Assembly: GCF_000826655.1 (NCBI RefSeq)
Contig: NZ_JXJO01000004.1
Span: forward strand, 62,001 to 126,000
DNA from: Psychroserpens damuponensis
GTDB taxonomy: Bacteria > Bacteroidota > Bacteroidia > Flavobacteriales > Flavobacteriaceae
DNA length: 64,000 nucleotides
Reading direction: 5' to 3'
Part shown: one piece after another, positions 19,352 to 30,437 of the stretch
Numbering within the stretch: the first letter of the stretch is position 1
Layout of the letters: each line of letters begins with the position of its first letter
Made by a program: the position numbers and the translations under genes
Notes under the pieces: model-generated
Told to the model about the DNA's origin: nothing
Databases searched by the model: none
What the model saw: the letters and a program-made list of their open reading frames with translations, nothing else

Positions 19352-20179
19352 TTATTTCTTTCTACGTTCTACAATATATTTATTACTCGCTTTAGTTTTA
19401 GAACGTGTTCTAAATCCTTTAGCAGGAATACCATTTCTAGATCTTGGGTGTCCTCCTGAAGATTTACCTTCACCACCACCCATTGGGTGATCAACTGGAT
19501 TCATTACCACTGGTCTTACTCTTGGCCTTCTACCTAACCATCTTGTTCTACCTGCTTTACCAGATACTGTTAATTGATGGTCAGAGTTAGAAACTACTCC
19601 AATTGTAGCTAAACAATCAGAAAGAATCATTCTAGTTTCTCCCGATGGTAATTTTACTGTAGCAAACTTACCATCTCTAGCCATTAATTGAGCAAATGCT
19701 CCTGCACTTCTTGCCATTACCGCTCCTTGACCAGGACGTAATTCAATACAAGAAATAATTGTACCTAAAGGTATTTCACTTAACGGCATCGCATTTCCAA
19801 TTTCTGGCGCTACTCCTTCTCTTCCAGAAACTACATTTTGCCCAACTTGTAAACCATTTTGTGCTATAATGTAACGCTTTTCACCATCTTGATAATTCAA
19901 TAATGCTATAAACGCAGTTCTGTTTGGATCGTATTGAATAGAAGCAACTTCACCAGGAACTCCAGCTTTGTCTCTTTTAAAATCGATAATACGATACTTT
20001 CTTTTATGACCTCCACCAATTTGGCGCATCGTCATTTTTCCTCGATTGTTTCTACCACCAGATCTTTTGTTCGGAACGAGTAAACTCTTTTCCGGCTTAT
20101 CAGTAGTTATGGCATCGAATCCATTTACTACTCTAAATCGCTGAGCTGATGTGATTGGTTTTAATTTTCTTACTGACAT
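19352..20179 (-). CDS. rplB: 50S ribosomal protein L2
   Basis: 275 residues; needed for subunit association and peptidyl-transferase activity. Contains the OB and SH3-like folds. The C-terminal [10 protein letters not shown]-type loop reads [19 protein letters not shown] with the invariant His that points to the active centre. Full length. Confidence 0.99.
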   Translation of the reverse strand: MSVRKLKPITSAQRFRVVNGFDAITTDKPEKSLLVPNKRSGGRNNRGKMTMRQIGGGHKRKYRIIDFKRDKAGVPGEVASIQYDPNRTAFIALLNYQDGEKRYIIAQNGLQVGQNVVSGREGVAPEIGNAMPLSEIPLGTIISCIELRPGQGAVMARSAGAFAQLMARDGKFATVKLPSGETRMILSDCLATIGVVSNSDHQLTVSGKAGRTRWLGRRPRVRPVVMNPVDHPMGGGEGKSSGGHPRSRNGIPAKGFRTRSKTKASNKYIVERRKK

Positions 20180-20189
20180 TCTTGTCTAA

Positions 20190-20480
20190 TTACATGTTAG
20201 TGTATAAATCAATTACTTCACCTTCCGCCAGTTGTACAATTGCTTTTTTAACAGCATTTGTTTTACCATGTTGAATACCAGTTTTTGTAAACTTAGTACT
20301 ACGATCTGGACGGACATTAATAGTACGAACTTTTTCTACAGAGACACCATAAGCAGCTTCAACTGCTTTTTTGATTTCTACCTTGTTCGCCTTGGTGTTC
20401 ACTTGAAATGTAAAGCAGTTATTCAACTCACTATTGGTTGTCGCTTTTTCAGTGATAATAGGTTTAATTAAGATACTCAT
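20190..20480 (-). CDS. rplW: 50S ribosomal protein L23
   Basis: 96 residues; docking site for trigger factor and SRP at the exit tunnel. MSILIKPIITEKATT start, VNTKANKVEIKKAVEAAYGV and the rRNA-binding loop of basic residues. 7 bases after rplD. Confidence 0.98.
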   Translation of the reverse strand: MSILIKPIITEKATTNSELNNCFTFQVNTKANKVEIKKAVEAAYGVSVEKVRTINVRPDRSTKFTKTGIQHGKTNAVKKAIVQLAEGEVIDLYTNM

Positions 20481-20487
20481 TTGTCTT

Positions 20488-21117
20488 CTATTTACTTAAA
20501 TTCGATTCAATTCCTTCTAAAGAACTCTCTAAAAGAATTATTTTATTTGCATTCAAAATTTTATAAGTGCTTAATTCTGAGCTTGTTACAACTTCAGAGT
20601 CTTTAAAATTTCGTGATGACAAATATACATTATTATTTGACGCACCCAACACAAACAACGATTTTTTGTTTTGAATATCAAGTGCTTTCAATATAGCTGT
20701 AAAGTTTTTCGTTTTTGGAGCATCAAAATTAAAGTCCTCCATTATAACGATTTCCTTATCATTAACCTTCATTGTTAGCGCTGATTTACGTGCTAAACGT
20801 TTCAGGTTTTTGTTCAGTTTAATGCTGTAATTTCTTGGTCTTGGTCCGAACATACGTCCACCACCTCTAAATACACCAGATTTAATACTACCTGCTCTTG
20901 CAGTACCTGTACCTTTCTGTTTTTTAATCTTACGTGTACTTCCAGAAATTTCAGCTCTCTCTTTAGCCTTATGCGTTCCTTGACGTTGATTAGCAAGATA
21001 TTGCTTTACATCTAAGTAAATTGCATGATTATTAGGCTCTATAGCGAACACATCCTTAGAAAGGTCTACCTTTCTACCTGTGTCTTTTCCGTTTATATCT
21101 AAAACTGCTACTTTCAT
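20488..21117 (-). CDS. rplD: 50S ribosomal protein L4
   Basis: 209 residues from the ATG at 21117 ([17 protein letters not shown]). The longer frame upstream only repeats rplC coding sequence. The ATG overlaps the rplC TAA by one base (TAATG), implying translational coupling. The extended tunnel loop contains KQKGTGTARAGSIKSGVFRGG. In E. coli L4 also represses the S10 operon; no such leader is evident here. Confidence 0.98.
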   Translation of the reverse strand: MKVAVLDINGKDTGRKVDLSKDVFAIEPNNHAIYLDVKQYLANQRQGTHKAKERAEISGSTRKIKKQKGTGTARAGSIKSGVFRGGGRMFGPRPRNYSIKLNKNLKRLARKSALTMKVNDKEIVIMEDFNFDAPKTKNFTAILKALDIQNKKSLFVLGASNNNVYLSSRNFKDSEVVTSSELSTYKILNANKIILLESSLEGIESNLSK

Positions 21118-21734
21118 TACTTCTGAATAATTACATAAGAGTTTTTGTGTCCTGGAACACATCCTTTAACTACAAGTAAGTTCTTTTCAGCAACCACTTT
21201 GTAGACTCTTAAATTTTCAACATTCACTCTTTCGCCGCCCATACGACCAGCCATTTTCATACCTTTAAATACTCTTGCAGGATATGAAGCCGCACCAATA
21301 GAACCAGGAGCTCTTAAACGGTTGTGTTGACCATGCGTTGCTTGACCAACTCCACCAAATCCATGACGTTTTACAACACCTTGAAAACCTTTTCCTTTAG
21401 AAGTTCCTGCAATATCAACAAACTCACCTTCTATAAAGTGCTCTACTGTTATTGCATCTCCTAATTTGTAATCTCCTTCAAATCCTTGAAATTCCGCGAC
21501 TTTTCTTTTAACAGAAGTACCAGCTTTCTTGGCATGACCAATTTCAGCTTTAGTAGCACTTTTCTCTGTCTTGTCATCGAAACCAAGTTGAAGGGCACTG
21601 TACCCGTCTACCTCTTCGGTTCTGACTTGGGTAACGATACATGGTCCAGCTTCGATAACTGTACAAGGAATATTCTTCCCGTTTTCATCGAAAATGCTGG
21701 TCATACCGATCTTTTTTCCTATTAACCCAGACAT
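21117..21734 (-). CDS. rplC: 50S ribosomal protein L3
   Basis: 205 residues beginning [19 protein letters not shown]. The loop near the peptidyl-transferase centre ([16 protein letters not shown], then [14 protein letters not shown]) is intact. One of the two assembly initiators of the large subunit. It is preceded by a 142-base gap after rpsJ in which I see no clear promoter. Confidence 0.99.
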   Translation of the reverse strand: MSGLIGKKIGMTSIFDENGKNIPCTVIEAGPCIVTQVRTEEVDGYSALQLGFDDKTEKSATKAEIGHAKKAGTSVKRKVAEFQGFEGDYKLGDAITVEHFIEGEFVDIAGTSKGKGFQGVVKRHGFGGVGQATHGQHNRLRAPGSIGAASYPARVFKGMKMAGRMGGERVNVENLRVYKVVAEKNLLVVKGCVPGHKNSYVIIQK

Positions 21735-21876
21735 AATTATTAATTTATTTATTATTACTATTTATTAAAATTAAAGGCCGAAAATACATTCGACCTTGAA
21801 TTGTATTTTTACCGTTTTTCCTTTGCTCGCAGCTCAGGACATGTACTTTGCTAACTTAAATCTAGCAATAGATGAC

Positions 21877-22182
21877 TTACACCTTAATCTCTACTTCAAC
21901 TCCACTTGGTAATTCAAGTTTCATTAAAGCATCAATTGTTTTAGAAGATGAAGAGTAAATATCAAGTAATCGCTTATAAGAGCTTAATTGAAATTGTTCT
22001 CTAGACTTCTTGTTTACGTGTGGTGAACGTAATACAGTGAAAATCTTTTTGTGCGTTGGTAATGGAATTGGTCCAGTTACAACAGCACCAGTACTTTTTA
22101 CTGTTTTTACAATCTTATCAGCAGACTTATCCACTAAGTTGTGATCGTAAGATTTTAATTTTATTCTGATTTTTTGACTCAT
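21877..22182 (-). CDS. rpsJ: 30S ribosomal protein S10 (NusE)
   Basis: 101 residues; small-subunit head protein and, as NusE, a transcription antitermination partner of NusB and NusG. Signature [28 protein letters not shown] is split around residue 45-60. It directly follows fusA with 11 bases; the tuf gene that separates the str and S10 operons in many bacteria is missing here. Confidence 0.99.
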   Translation of the reverse strand: MSQKIRIKLKSYDHNLVDKSADKIVKTVKSTGAVVTGPIPLPTHKKIFTVLRSPHVNKKSREQFQLSSYKRLLDIYSSSSKTIDALMKLELPSGVEVEIKV

Positions 22183-22193
22183 TTTATTAAGAT

Positions 22194-24320
22194 TTACGAT
22201 TCAACTCCTTTAGCAGCCGCAATTACTTCCTCAGATATATTCTTAGGTGTTTCTGCATAGTGTGAAAATTCCATTGTAGATGTTGCACGACCTGAAGATA
22301 ATGTTCTTAATGTGGTAACATAACCAAACATTTCAGATAATGGCACAGTAGCTTTCACAGTTTTTGCTCCAGCTCTATCTCCCATATCACTAACTTGACC
22401 TCTTCTTCTATTTAAATCTCCAACTATATCTCCCATATTTTCTTCAGGAGTAATAACTTCAAGCTTCATAATTGGCTCCATAATTACGGCTTTAGCTGCT
22501 TTAGCAACATTTTTAAACCCTAATTTGGCAGCTAATTCAAAAGATAGTTGATCTGAATCGACATCATGATAAGAACCATCTTTTAAAGTAATTTTCATAG
22601 CATCCACTTCGAAACCTGCTAATGGTCCATTTACCATTGCCATTTTAAATCCTTTTTCAATTGAAGGTATAAATTCCTTAGGAACGTTACCACCTTTAAT
22701 TACAGATTCAAATTGAAGTCCTACTTGTCCTTCTTCTGCTGGTTCAATCGTAAACACGATATCTGCGAATTTACCACGACCACCAGATTGTTTTTTATAA
22801 ACCTCTCTGTGATCTGCAGAAGCTGTAATTGCTTCTTTATACTCTACTTGAGGTTGACCTTGATTAACTTCAACTTTAAATTCTCTCTTTAAACGATCTA
22901 CAATTACATCTAAGTGTAATTCTCCCATTCCAGAAATAATTGTTTGTCCTGAAGCTTCATCTGAACGTACTGTAAACGTTGGATCTTCTTCTGCTAATTT
23001 AGCTAATCCGATACCTAATTTATCTACATCAGCTTTAGTCTTAGGCTCAACCGCAATACCAATTACTGGATCTGGGAAGTCCATAGACTCTAAAATGATA
23101 GGATGTTCTTGATCTGAAAGCGTATCTCCTGTTTTTATAGATTTAAATCCAACAGCAGCTCCAATATCTCCAGCTTCAATAAAATCAATTGCGTTTTGCT
23201 TATTAGCATGCATTTGATAAATTCTAGAAATACGTTCTTTCTTACCTGAACGATTATTCAAAACATAAGATCCTGCGTCTAAACGACCAGAATATGCTCT
23301 AAAGAAAGCTAAACGCCCTACAAAAGGATCTGTAGCAATCTTAAATGCTAATGCTGCGAAAGGCTCCTTTACATCAGGCTTACGTAATTCTTCTTTTTCT
23401 GTATCTGGATTCATTCCTGTAATACCTTCTTTATCTGTAGGAGAAGGCAAATAACGACATACAGCATCTAATAAAAACTGTACACCTTTATTTTTAAAGG
23501 CAGAACCACAAATCATAGGAATAATTGCCATATCCATTACAGCAGCTCTCAGTGCAGCATGCACTTCGTCTTCAGTAATAGAATCTTCATCTTCCATAAA
23601 TTTTTCTAAAAGATTCTCATCATAACTTGCTACTTCTTCAATTAAAAGTGCACGATATTTACGAGCTTCTTCTTTCATATCCTCAGGAATATCGATCACA
23701 TCGAACGTTGCTCCTTGAGTTGCATCATGCCATACAATAGCACGGTTTTTTACTAAATCAATTACACCTTTAAAATCTTCTTCATCACCAATATTTAAAA
23801 CGATTGGCACAGCGTTAGATTTCAACATGTCTTTTACTTGTTGACAAACACCTAAAAAGTCAGATCCTTGACGGTCCATTTTATTAACAAAACCTATTCT
23901 TGGTACTTTATAGTTATCTGCAAGTCTCCAGTTAGTTTCAGATTGTGGCTCAACACCATCTACTGCACTAAATAAGAATACTAACCCATCAAGCACACGT
24001 AAAGATCTATTTACCTCTACTGTAAAATCAACGTGACCTGGAGTATCAATAATATTAAAATGATAATCTTTAGTTGTAGGAGTTGGCTCAGCATTTTCCA
24101 ATGGAAACTTCCAAGTACAAGTTGTAGCAGCAGATGTAATTGTAATACCTCTTTCCTGCTCTTGCTCCATCCAGTCCATTGTTGCAGCACCATCATGTAC
24201 TTCTCCAATTTTATGAGAAACACCTGTATAATAAAGAACACGTTCTGTAGTTGTAGTTTTTCCTGCATCAATATGAGCAGCAATTCCTATATTTCTTGTA
24301 TATTTTAAATCTCTTGCCAT
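22194..24320 (-). CDS. fusA: elongation factor G
   Basis: 708 residues; GTPase that drives translocation on the ribosome and, with RRF, recycling. GTP-binding motifs are intact: P-loop [13 protein letters not shown] near residue 17, switch [10 protein letters not shown] and the base-recognition NKMD. Domains II to V follow, with the domain IV loop and C-terminal [13 protein letters not shown]. It is the EF-G of the str operon, 6 bases after rpsG. Confidence 0.99.
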   Translation of the reverse strand: MARDLKYTRNIGIAAHIDAGKTTTTERVLYYTGVSHKIGEVHDGAATMDWMEQEQERGITITSAATTCTWKFPLENAEPTPTTKDYHFNIIDTPGHVDFTVEVNRSLRVLDGLVFLFSAVDGVEPQSETNWRLADNYKVPRIGFVNKMDRQGSDFLGVCQQVKDMLKSNAVPIVLNIGDEEDFKGVIDLVKNRAIVWHDATQGATFDVIDIPEDMKEEARKYRALLIEEVASYDENLLEKFMEDEDSITEDEVHAALRAAVMDMAIIPMICGSAFKNKGVQFLLDAVCRYLPSPTDKEGITGMNPDTEKEELRKPDVKEPFAALAFKIATDPFVGRLAFFRAYSGRLDAGSYVLNNRSGKKERISRIYQMHANKQNAIDFIEAGDIGAAVGFKSIKTGDTLSDQEHPIILESMDFPDPVIGIAVEPKTKADVDKLGIGLAKLAEEDPTFTVRSDEASGQTIISGMGELHLDVIVDRLKREFKVEVNQGQPQVEYKEAITASADHREVYKKQSGGRGKFADIVFTIEPAEEGQVGLQFESVIKGGNVPKEFIPSIEKGFKMAMVNGPLAGFEVDAMKITLKDGSYHDVDSDQLSFELAAKLGFKNVAKAAKAVIMEPIMKLEVITPEENMGDIVGDLNRRRGQVSDMGDRAGAKTVKATVPLSEMFGYVTTLRTLSSGRATSTMEFSHYAETPKNISEEVIAAAKGVES

Positions 24321-24326
24321 ATCTAA

Positions 24327-24803
24327 TTAAAATCTAAAGTGAGAGAATGCCTTATTAGCTTCTGCCATCTTGTGAGTATCAACTCTCTTTTTAACAGCCG
24401 CTCCTTCTTCTTTAGCCGCTGCTAAAACTTCTGCAGCTAATTTTTGAGGCATAGATTTTTCATTTCTTTTTCTTGAGTAACTAATCAACCATTTCATAGC
24501 TGTAGATACTTTACGATCTGGACGAATTTGCATTGGAATTTGAAACGTTGCTCCACCTACTCTACGACTACGCACTTCTACGTGAGGCATAACATTAGAT
24601 AATGCATCTTTCCAGATTTCTAAAGCTGTTTTTTCTTCGTCAGTTTTCTTTGCTTCTACAATATCAATTGCATCATAGAATACTTTAAAAGCGACAGACT
24701 TCTTACCATCCCACATCATCATATTAACGAAACGAGTTACTAACTGGTCGTTAAATTTTGGATCTGGTAAAAGCGGTCTCTTTTTTGCTGCTCTTTTTCT
24801 CAT
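24327..24803 (-). CDS. rpsG: 30S ribosomal protein S7
   Basis: 158 residues; primary assembly protein of the small-subunit head near the E site. Contains [22 protein letters not shown] and the beta-hairpin [21 protein letters not shown] split by a bend. 22 bases after rpsL. Confidence 0.99.
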   Translation of the reverse strand: MRKRAAKKRPLLPDPKFNDQLVTRFVNMMMWDGKKSVAFKVFYDAIDIVEAKKTDEEKTALEIWKDALSNVMPHVEVRSRRVGGATFQIPMQIRPDRKVSTAMKWLISYSRKRNEKSMPQKLAAEVLAAAKEEGAAVKKRVDTHKMAEANKAFSHFRF

Positions 24804-24825
24804 GTCTTCTTCTTAAAGTTTTAAA

Positions 24826-25200
24826 TTACTTCTTAGGGCGTTTTGCACCATACTTAGATCTACGTTGCGTTCTACCTGCAACACCTGCTGTGTCTAAGGC
24901 ACCACGAACGATGTGATATCTAACTCCTGGTAAATCTTTTACCCTTCCACCTCTAACCAATACTATCGAGTGCTCTTGCAGATTATGTCCTTCTCCACCG
25001 ATGTATGCATTAACCTCTTTTCCGTTTGTTAAACGAACCCTTGCTACCTTACGCATTGCTGAGTTTGGTTTTTTAGGTGTCGTTGTATAAACACGAGTAC
25101 ACACACCACGTCTTTGTGGACACGAATCTAAAGCAGCCGATTTACTCTTCTTGGTTATTTTGGCTCTTCCTTTTCGTACTAATTGTGAAATTGTTGGCAT
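24826..25200 (-). CDS. rpsL: 30S ribosomal protein S12
   Basis: 124 residues; decoding-centre protein. The loops where streptomycin-resistance changes arise carry the wild-type residues: Lys43 in [10 protein letters not shown] and the KDLPGVRYH loop. The latter also holds the Asp that is methylthiolated in other bacteria. First gene of the superoperon, with a well-formed Bacteroidota promoter about 45 bases upstream. Confidence 0.99.
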   Translation of the reverse strand: MPTISQLVRKGRAKITKKSKSAALDSCPQRRGVCTRVYTTTPKKPNSAMRKVARVRLTNGKEVNAYIGGEGHNLQEHSIVLVRGGRVKDLPGVRYHIVRGALDTAGVAGRTQRRSKYGAKRPKK

Positions 25201-25244
25201 ATATTTCTATATAATTTTTATTAAATCCTCTCTTTAGAGGGCTG

Positions 25245-25275
25245 CAAAGGTAGAAATAATTATTAACTATTCAAA
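25245..25275 (-). promoter_or_regulatory. promoter of the str-S10-spc-alpha superoperon
   Basis: Read on the minus strand: TTTG at 25275-25272, 19 bases, then TACCTTTG at 25252-25245, an exact match to the Bacteroidota -33 / -7 pattern. The predicted transcript starts near 25238, giving a leader of about 38 bases before rpsL. Confidence 0.7.
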
Positions 25276-25491
25276 CACCAGCTAGTTAATTTTAGAAAGT
25301 TTTTTAATCTACACTAAGAACACTGTATTTTAAATCATAAATTACCCACAATAAAACGCTGCTTTTTACTATATAATATTAGAGATATAAATTTTATTAA
25401 ATCTTGTAATATGATTTACCAATAAACCATAAACTAACATTTTCTTTGTAGCAAATTCTTCATTTATATAGTAATGCTAAAAATTTTGCGT

Positions 25492-25499
25492 TAGATTTG
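25492..25499 (+). promoter_or_regulatory. candidate -7 box (TAGATTTG) for the Omp85-like gene
   Basis: TAGATTTG fits TAnnTTTG and ends 16 bases before the ATG at 25516. No clear -33 element at 19-21 bases upstream. Confidence 0.35.
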
Positions 25500-25515
25500 A
25501 ACAATAGAATCTTTG

Positions 25516-27204
25516 ATGCCAAAAATAAAACATCTTTTTACTACACTCCTATTTTTAACATGTTTTACATATTGCATTGGTCAAAACTTAAACCTGACCT
25601 GCATTGGGTCTTCAGAACATGAAACAACACTTATAGATTCTTTGGGCTACAAAAAAACATTTCAGGATTTCAAATCTTTAGAAACCGAAGTTGCCAATCT
25701 AAGAAATAAACTAATCACAATAGGCTACTTAGAAACCGATCAACTAAGGCTAACAAAGAAGACGGATTCTTCGTACCAGGCACATTTCAGTATAAAAAAT
25801 AAATACAAGTCGATCAGAATTTCTCATAATGAACTAGTGAGCATGCCTATCTTGAAATTGACAGGGTTTTTAGATAATTCAAATACTCTACTTATTCCTA
25901 TTGAAAAGATTGAAGAGACATTGAATTTCATAAATACTCAAATGGCTAATGAAGGCAACCCATTTAGCTCCTTAATTATAACGAATATCCAAAAAATTGA
26001 TAATTTAAACTTAAAGGGATCTTTATCTGTGTCTAAATTAAATGCTAGAACTCTTGATAAATTTATATTAAAGGGTTACGAAAAATTCCCAAAATCTTAC
26101 ATTAAGCGTTATTTAAAAATAAAAAACGGACAAACTTTTAGCTTAGATCATATTAAAAAGAAAACCAAATTATTAAACAATTTACCTTTTGCAAACCAAA
26201 TTAGAGAACCAGAAGTTTTATTCTCTCAAGACTCTACCATACTATATATGTATCTAGAAAAATCTAGAAGCAACACTTTTGACGGCTTTTTGGGTTTTGG
26301 CACAAATGAAACCACTAATAAGATTGAGTTTGATGGCTATTTAGATTTAAATTTGACTAATAATTTAAATTACGGTGAATCATTAAAACTATTATATAAG
26401 AGTGATGAAAACGAACAACAAACTTTTGACTTAAAATTACAAACACCATATATATTTAACTCTCCAATAGGTGTTGATTTAAATTTGAATATTTTTAAAA
26501 GAGATTCATCTTTTGTAACGGTAACACAAGCGGCTAAGTTAAATTACCAAATTAATAGTAATCATATTATTTCAGCCGGAATTTCCTCAGTACAATCTAC
26601 AGACCTTCTAGATACACCTTCTCCATTAATTACAGATTATAATTCAAATCAATATGTCATAAATTACACATTTACAAACCGACAAAACTTCGACCCTCTG
26701 TTTCCAATAAATCTTTTATTTGATATCTCCACTGGTTTTGGCAATAGGACTTATGAGAACATGGATGAAAAACAATCTAGCTTTTATATTAATACATTTA
26801 AAATATTTAACCTTAATGATAAAAATAGTATCTACGGAAGGGTTAGCTCTAACTACCTAGTCTCTAACACTTATTTAGAAAACGAACTACCTCGATTTGG
26901 TGGCATAAATTCTATTAGAGGGTTTGAAGAAAATAGTTTGATCGCAAATTTATATGCTGCTTTAAATACCGAATATAGATATAAACTGAATAACTCTATT
27001 TACGTTCACTCAGTTATTGATGCTGCTTATTTTGAAAACCAATTAGCTAATCAAAAAGAAAAGCTATTTGGTTTCGGATTTGGGTTTGGTTTAATTACCA
27101 AAGCTGGTTTATTTAGATTCAATTACACGAGTGGAAAAACCGAAAATCAAAAATTCAAATTATCTGATTCTAAAATTCACCTAAGCTTAACAACAACATT
27201 TTAA
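25516..27204 (+). CDS. Omp85 / BamA-superfamily outer-membrane protein
   Basis: 562 residues from the ATG at 25516 (an upstream TTG at 25513 is less likely). A signal peptide ends near residue 22 (FLTCFTYCIG). Residues about 30-230 look like degenerate POTRA-type repeats (KFILKGYEKFPKSYIKRYLKIKNGQ is one, about 175-200). The C-terminal ~330 residues form a 16-strand-type barrel with the family motif GGINSIRGF, where IRG corresponds to the VRGF/Y lid-lock motif, and a terminal Phe. Omp85 proteins insert or translocate proteins or lipids at the outer membrane. This one is smaller than BamA, so an accessory role is more likely. It stands 118 bases upstream of the SusC gene. Confidence 0.75.
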   Translation: MPKIKHLFTTLLFLTCFTYCIGQNLNLTCIGSSEHETTLIDSLGYKKTFQDFKSLETEVANLRNKLITIGYLETDQLRLTKKTDSSYQAHFSIKNKYKSIRISHNELVSMPILKLTGFLDNSNTLLIPIEKIEETLNFINTQMANEGNPFSSLIITNIQKIDNLNLKGSLSVSKLNARTLDKFILKGYEKFPKSYIKRYLKIKNGQTFSLDHIKKKTKLLNNLPFANQIREPEVLFSQDSTILYMYLEKSRSNTFDGFLGFGTNETTNKIEFDGYLDLNLTNNLNYGESLKLLYKSDENEQQTFDLKLQTPYIFNSPIGVDLNLNIFKRDSSFVTVTQAAKLNYQINSNHIISAGISSVQSTDLLDTPSPLITDYNSNQYVINYTFTNRQNFDPLFPINLLFDISTGFGNRTYENMDEKQSSFYINTFKIFNLNDKNSIYGRVSSNYLVSNTYLENELPRFGGINSIRGFEENSLIANLYAALNTEYRYKLNNSIYVHSVIDAAYFENQLANQKEKLFGFGFGFGLITKAGLFRFNYTSGKTENQKFKLSDSKIHLSLTTTF

Positions 27205-27322
27205 TTATTAAGGCTACAAAAATGAATTATTCGTTAATTTAACAAAAAACATAAGGGTTTTATTGTTTTTTTAACTTTTTATTAAGAAATTTGAGAGTGA
27301 ACCACCAAAATCTTTCTCAAAT

Positions 27323-30300
27323 ATGAAAAAAACCCTTAATAAAGGGCTAACACTATTTTTATTGTTAGCTGTGCAACTCACGCTTGCGCAAGAAAAAACA
27401 ATTACTGGTACTGTATCAGATCAGACCCCTTTACCGTTACCTGGCGTCAATATTTTAGTTAAAGGCACCACAACAGGTACGCAAACTGATTTTGATGGCA
27501 TCTATATTATTAAAGCAAATGTAGGAGACATTTTAGTATTTTCTTACATTGGCTTAAAAACTCAAGAAGTCAAAGTAGGTGAATCAAACACGCTTGATAT
27601 TACCATGCTTGAAGATGCAGATGCTTTAGACGAAGTCATTGTAACAGCTGTTGGAATTAAAAGAAAACCTGATGAGATCACTACTGCTTATGAAAATCTT
27701 AAAGCTGAAGAAATCACATCTGCCAACAACCCAGATGCTGTTCAATCTTTAGCGGGTAAAGTTTCTGGCCTACAAATTAACACAACCAATACTGGAGTAA
27801 ATCCCTCTACGTCTATTAGATTGAGAGGAACACGATCGTTATCAGGCTCAAACTCTGCCCTAATTGTTATTGATAATGTTATTTCTTCGGCAACAATACT
27901 ATCAGATTTGGATCCCGAAATCATAGAATCAATCAACATCATAAAAGGACCAAATGGAGCCGCTCTCTATGGGTCTCGCGGAGGAAATGGAGTTATCATT
28001 GTCACTACAAAAAAGGGCACCAAAAATAAAGGAAAGCTTAATATTTCCTACTCGTCTACGCTTACTTTAGAGAAGATTGGATTTTTACCTCAACTCCAAG
28101 ACAGATATGGCAAAGGATATTGGGGAGAAATTGATGCTTTTGACCAAGGGTCTTGGGGACCAGAATATGATGGTTCAATACAGCCAATAGGTATACCATA
28201 TCCTACAGTAAATGATTATACATATAGCACCTATGAATTCAAAAAGGATAATATGAAAGACTTTTTTAATACAGGTACCACTATACAAAATACGGTAACA
28301 CTTTCAGGAGGTGATAGTGAAGGCTTTTATTCTCTAACAGCCAATAGAAGAAACACTGATGGCATAATACCTGACGACACTTATAAAAAAGACTTCTTTG
28401 CATTAAGCGCAGGTAAAACATTTGGTAAATTTTCAATCTCAGGTAATGCACGTTTTACAAGTGAGGATCAAAATGTGTCGAGTACTATATTTGATAATAA
28501 TGGAAATGTACGTTTAAGTGGTGTTTATACCGAATTGGCTCAATTACCAAGTGATATAAACGTAACAGATTTTAATTCGGGAAGTAATAGCGATCACTGG
28601 ACAGCTTTTGGAAATAGCCCATATTGGGTTAAAGACAATCAACGATCAATTTCAGAAAATACAAGATCAGATTTATCAGCAGAACTATCCTACCAATTTA
28701 ATGACAATATTAGTGCAGTGCTGAGAAGCAACGTCGTTACCAATAGCGGAAAGAGCTTTTCATATGCAAACGAGTATGTATCCGAATACACAGTTACAGG
28801 TGATAGCAGAGACATCCAGTCATCATTAAGTGTCACGAGTAATAGCAGCAGAACACTATACACAGATCTAATCGCAAATTTTAATTATCGATTAACTGAA
28901 GACATCGAACTAAAATCCTTAATAGGTTTTAATAGTACAGAAAGTAGAGGGTTTTCATTAACAACAGCTGGAGATCTTTTAACACTTCCTGGATTATACA
29001 CTGTTGAAAACATCTCAAGTGGTGTTTCCGTTTCAGACTATAGCTCTTTAAGTAGGCAACAAGGTGTTTTTGCTAATATAGATTTAAGTTATAAAGATTA
29101 TTTATTTTTAAACTTAACTGGACGCCAAGAATGGGATTCTAGATTACAATCTGCAGGTAGAAAAATTGGTGATATAGGGTTTTTCTATTATTCAGTTGGA
29201 GCATCATTTATACCAACAAAAGCATTTCCAAATATAAAATCAGACTTTCTACATAAAATAAAAATCTCCGGTGGTTATGTAAAGACGGCAAACATTTCAG
29301 CTCTAGATTCACATGATCTTTTTGATACAGGATTTAGACCTTCTGCATTTCCATATTCTGGTGGAGTTAACTCATTTATTATTCCGTCATCTACATTTGA
29401 CAACGCCATCGAGCCCGAATTTATTAACACCTTAGAAGCTAATTTAAATTTAGAGTTACTAAAACGTAATGGTATACCTAGAATTACACTAGATGGAAGT
29501 TACTCTTTTTACACCAATGACAATCAAATACTGAGTGCATCGGTATCATCAGCAACAAGTGTATTTAGTGCAGGTATTAATGTAGGTGAAACCCAAACAA
29601 ATGCATATGAGATTGACCTAGGCTTAACACCTATTAAAACAGATAATTTAAGATGGAACCTTAATTTTGGTTATGCAGCACAAGAAACTATTGCAACAAA
29701 AATCACTGATGATGCAGATATACTTGGTAGCGGTTCTCCAGGAATATATGCAATCCAAGGTCAAGAATTTCCTTTAATAAGAGGTAGTGCTTATGAACGA
29801 GACGACGAAGGTAGAGTTGTTTTAAATCCTGATGGCTCACCAAGAACAGCCTCTGGATTAAAAGTATTAGGTAAAACAACACCAGACTATATTTTAAATT
29901 TCGGAACAGATATAACTTACAAAGGATTTAGATTAAGTGCTGTCGCTGATTTTAGAACAGGCCACGTTTTCTATTCTGGCATATATAATAATTTATCAGG
30001 ACAAGGTCGTAGTTTTATTACTGCGGAAAATGGAAGGGGACACTTTATTTTTCCTAACTCCACAGTTCTTGGCTCTGGAGAAACAAACACAACCGTACTT
30101 ACTGGTCCATCATATGGAGGGCCAACGGCATATGCACAATATCAATCATTTATTCAAAGTGGAGATTTCACAGGTGTAGATGAAAATTTTGTTCTTGATG
30201 CAACTGCATTAAAACTAAGAGAAGTTGCTCTAAGTTATACGCTACCAAGTAACGTTTTAGAAAATACTTTTATTCAAGGTTTATCTATTGGAGTTAGCGG

Positions 30301-30433
30301 AAGAAATTTACTTGTTATACTACCAAAAGAAAACAGAGGATACAATGATCCTGAGATAGGATCAGGAATTGGTGGTTACGGTCAAACACCTCCTACCAAA
30401 TTTTACTCAATGAACGTCAAACTTAACTTTTAA
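27323..30433 (+). CDS. SusC/RagA-family TonB-linked outer-membrane transporter
   Basis: 1036 residues. Signal peptide (1 to about 22), CarboxypepD_reg-like domain (about 24-110; GTVSDQTPLPLPGVNILVKG), TonB-interaction strand LDEVIVTAVGIKRKPDE, plug domain (about 120-230, with PNGAALYGSRGGNGVIIVTTKKG split by turns), then a 22-strand barrel ending MNVKLNF. It imports a bulky nutrient using TonB energy and is paired with the SusD-like lipoprotein 4 bases downstream. No glycosidase, protease or sigma/anti-sigma genes lie nearby, so the substrate is unknown. Confidence 0.95.
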   Translation: MKKTLNKGLTLFLLLAVQLTLAQEKTITGTVSDQTPLPLPGVNILVKGTTTGTQTDFDGIYIIKANVGDILVFSYIGLKTQEVKVGESNTLDITMLEDADALDEVIVTAVGIKRKPDEITTAYENLKAEEITSANNPDAVQSLAGKVSGLQINTTNTGVNPSTSIRLRGTRSLSGSNSALIVIDNVISSATILSDLDPEIIESINIIKGPNGAALYGSRGGNGVIIVTTKKGTKNKGKLNISYSSTLTLEKIGFLPQLQDRYGKGYWGEIDAFDQGSWGPEYDGSIQPIGIPYPTVNDYTYSTYEFKKDNMKDFFNTGTTIQNTVTLSGGDSEGFYSLTANRRNTDGIIPDDTYKKDFFALSAGKTFGKFSISGNARFTSEDQNVSSTIFDNNGNVRLSGVYTELAQLPSDINVTDFNSGSNSDHWTAFGNSPYWVKDNQRSISENTRSDLSAELSYQFNDNISAVLRSNVVTNSGKSFSYANEYVSEYTVTGDSRDIQSSLSVTSNSSRTLYTDLIANFNYRLTEDIELKSLIGFNSTESRGFSLTTAGDLLTLPGLYTVENISSGVSVSDYSSLSRQQGVFANIDLSYKDYLFLNLTGRQEWDSRLQSAGRKIGDIGFFYYSVGASFIPTKAFPNIKSDFLHKIKISGGYVKTANISALDSHDLFDTGFRPSAFPYSGGVNSFIIPSSTFDNAIEPEFINTLEANLNLELLKRNGIPRITLDGSYSFYTNDNQILSASVSSATSVFSAGINVGETQTNAYEIDLGLTPIKTDNLRWNLNFGYAAQETIATKITDDADILGSGSPGIYAIQGQEFPLIRGSAYERDDEGRVVLNPDGSPRTASGLKVLGKTTPDYILNFGTDITYKGFRLSAVADFRTGHVFYSGIYNNLSGQGRSFITAENGRGHFIFPNSTVLGSGETNTTVLTGPSYGGPTAYAQYQSFIQSGDFTGVDENFVLDATALKLREVALSYTLPSNVLENTFIQGLSIGVSGRNLLVILPKENRGYNDPEIGSGIGGYGQTPPTKFYSMNVKLNF

Positions 30434-30437
30434 GAAA

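Larger units (their letters stand above)
25201..25515. other. divergent promoter region between rpsL and the Omp85-like gene
   Basis: This 315-base gap holds the promoter of the ribosomal superoperon on the minus strand (25245-25275) and a candidate -7 box on the plus strand (25492-25499). The middle part (about 25290-25480) is AT-rich; I see no ORF, terminator or RNA structure in it. Confidence 0.6.

Noticed and set aside
21118-21162. 15-residue N-terminal extension of L4
   Set aside because: It lies within rplC coding sequence, and MKVAVLDI is the normal L4 start.
24017-24308. Long ORFs on both strands inside fusA
   Set aside because: Shadow frames of the GTPase domain coding region with low-complexity Leu/Ser/Cys composition.
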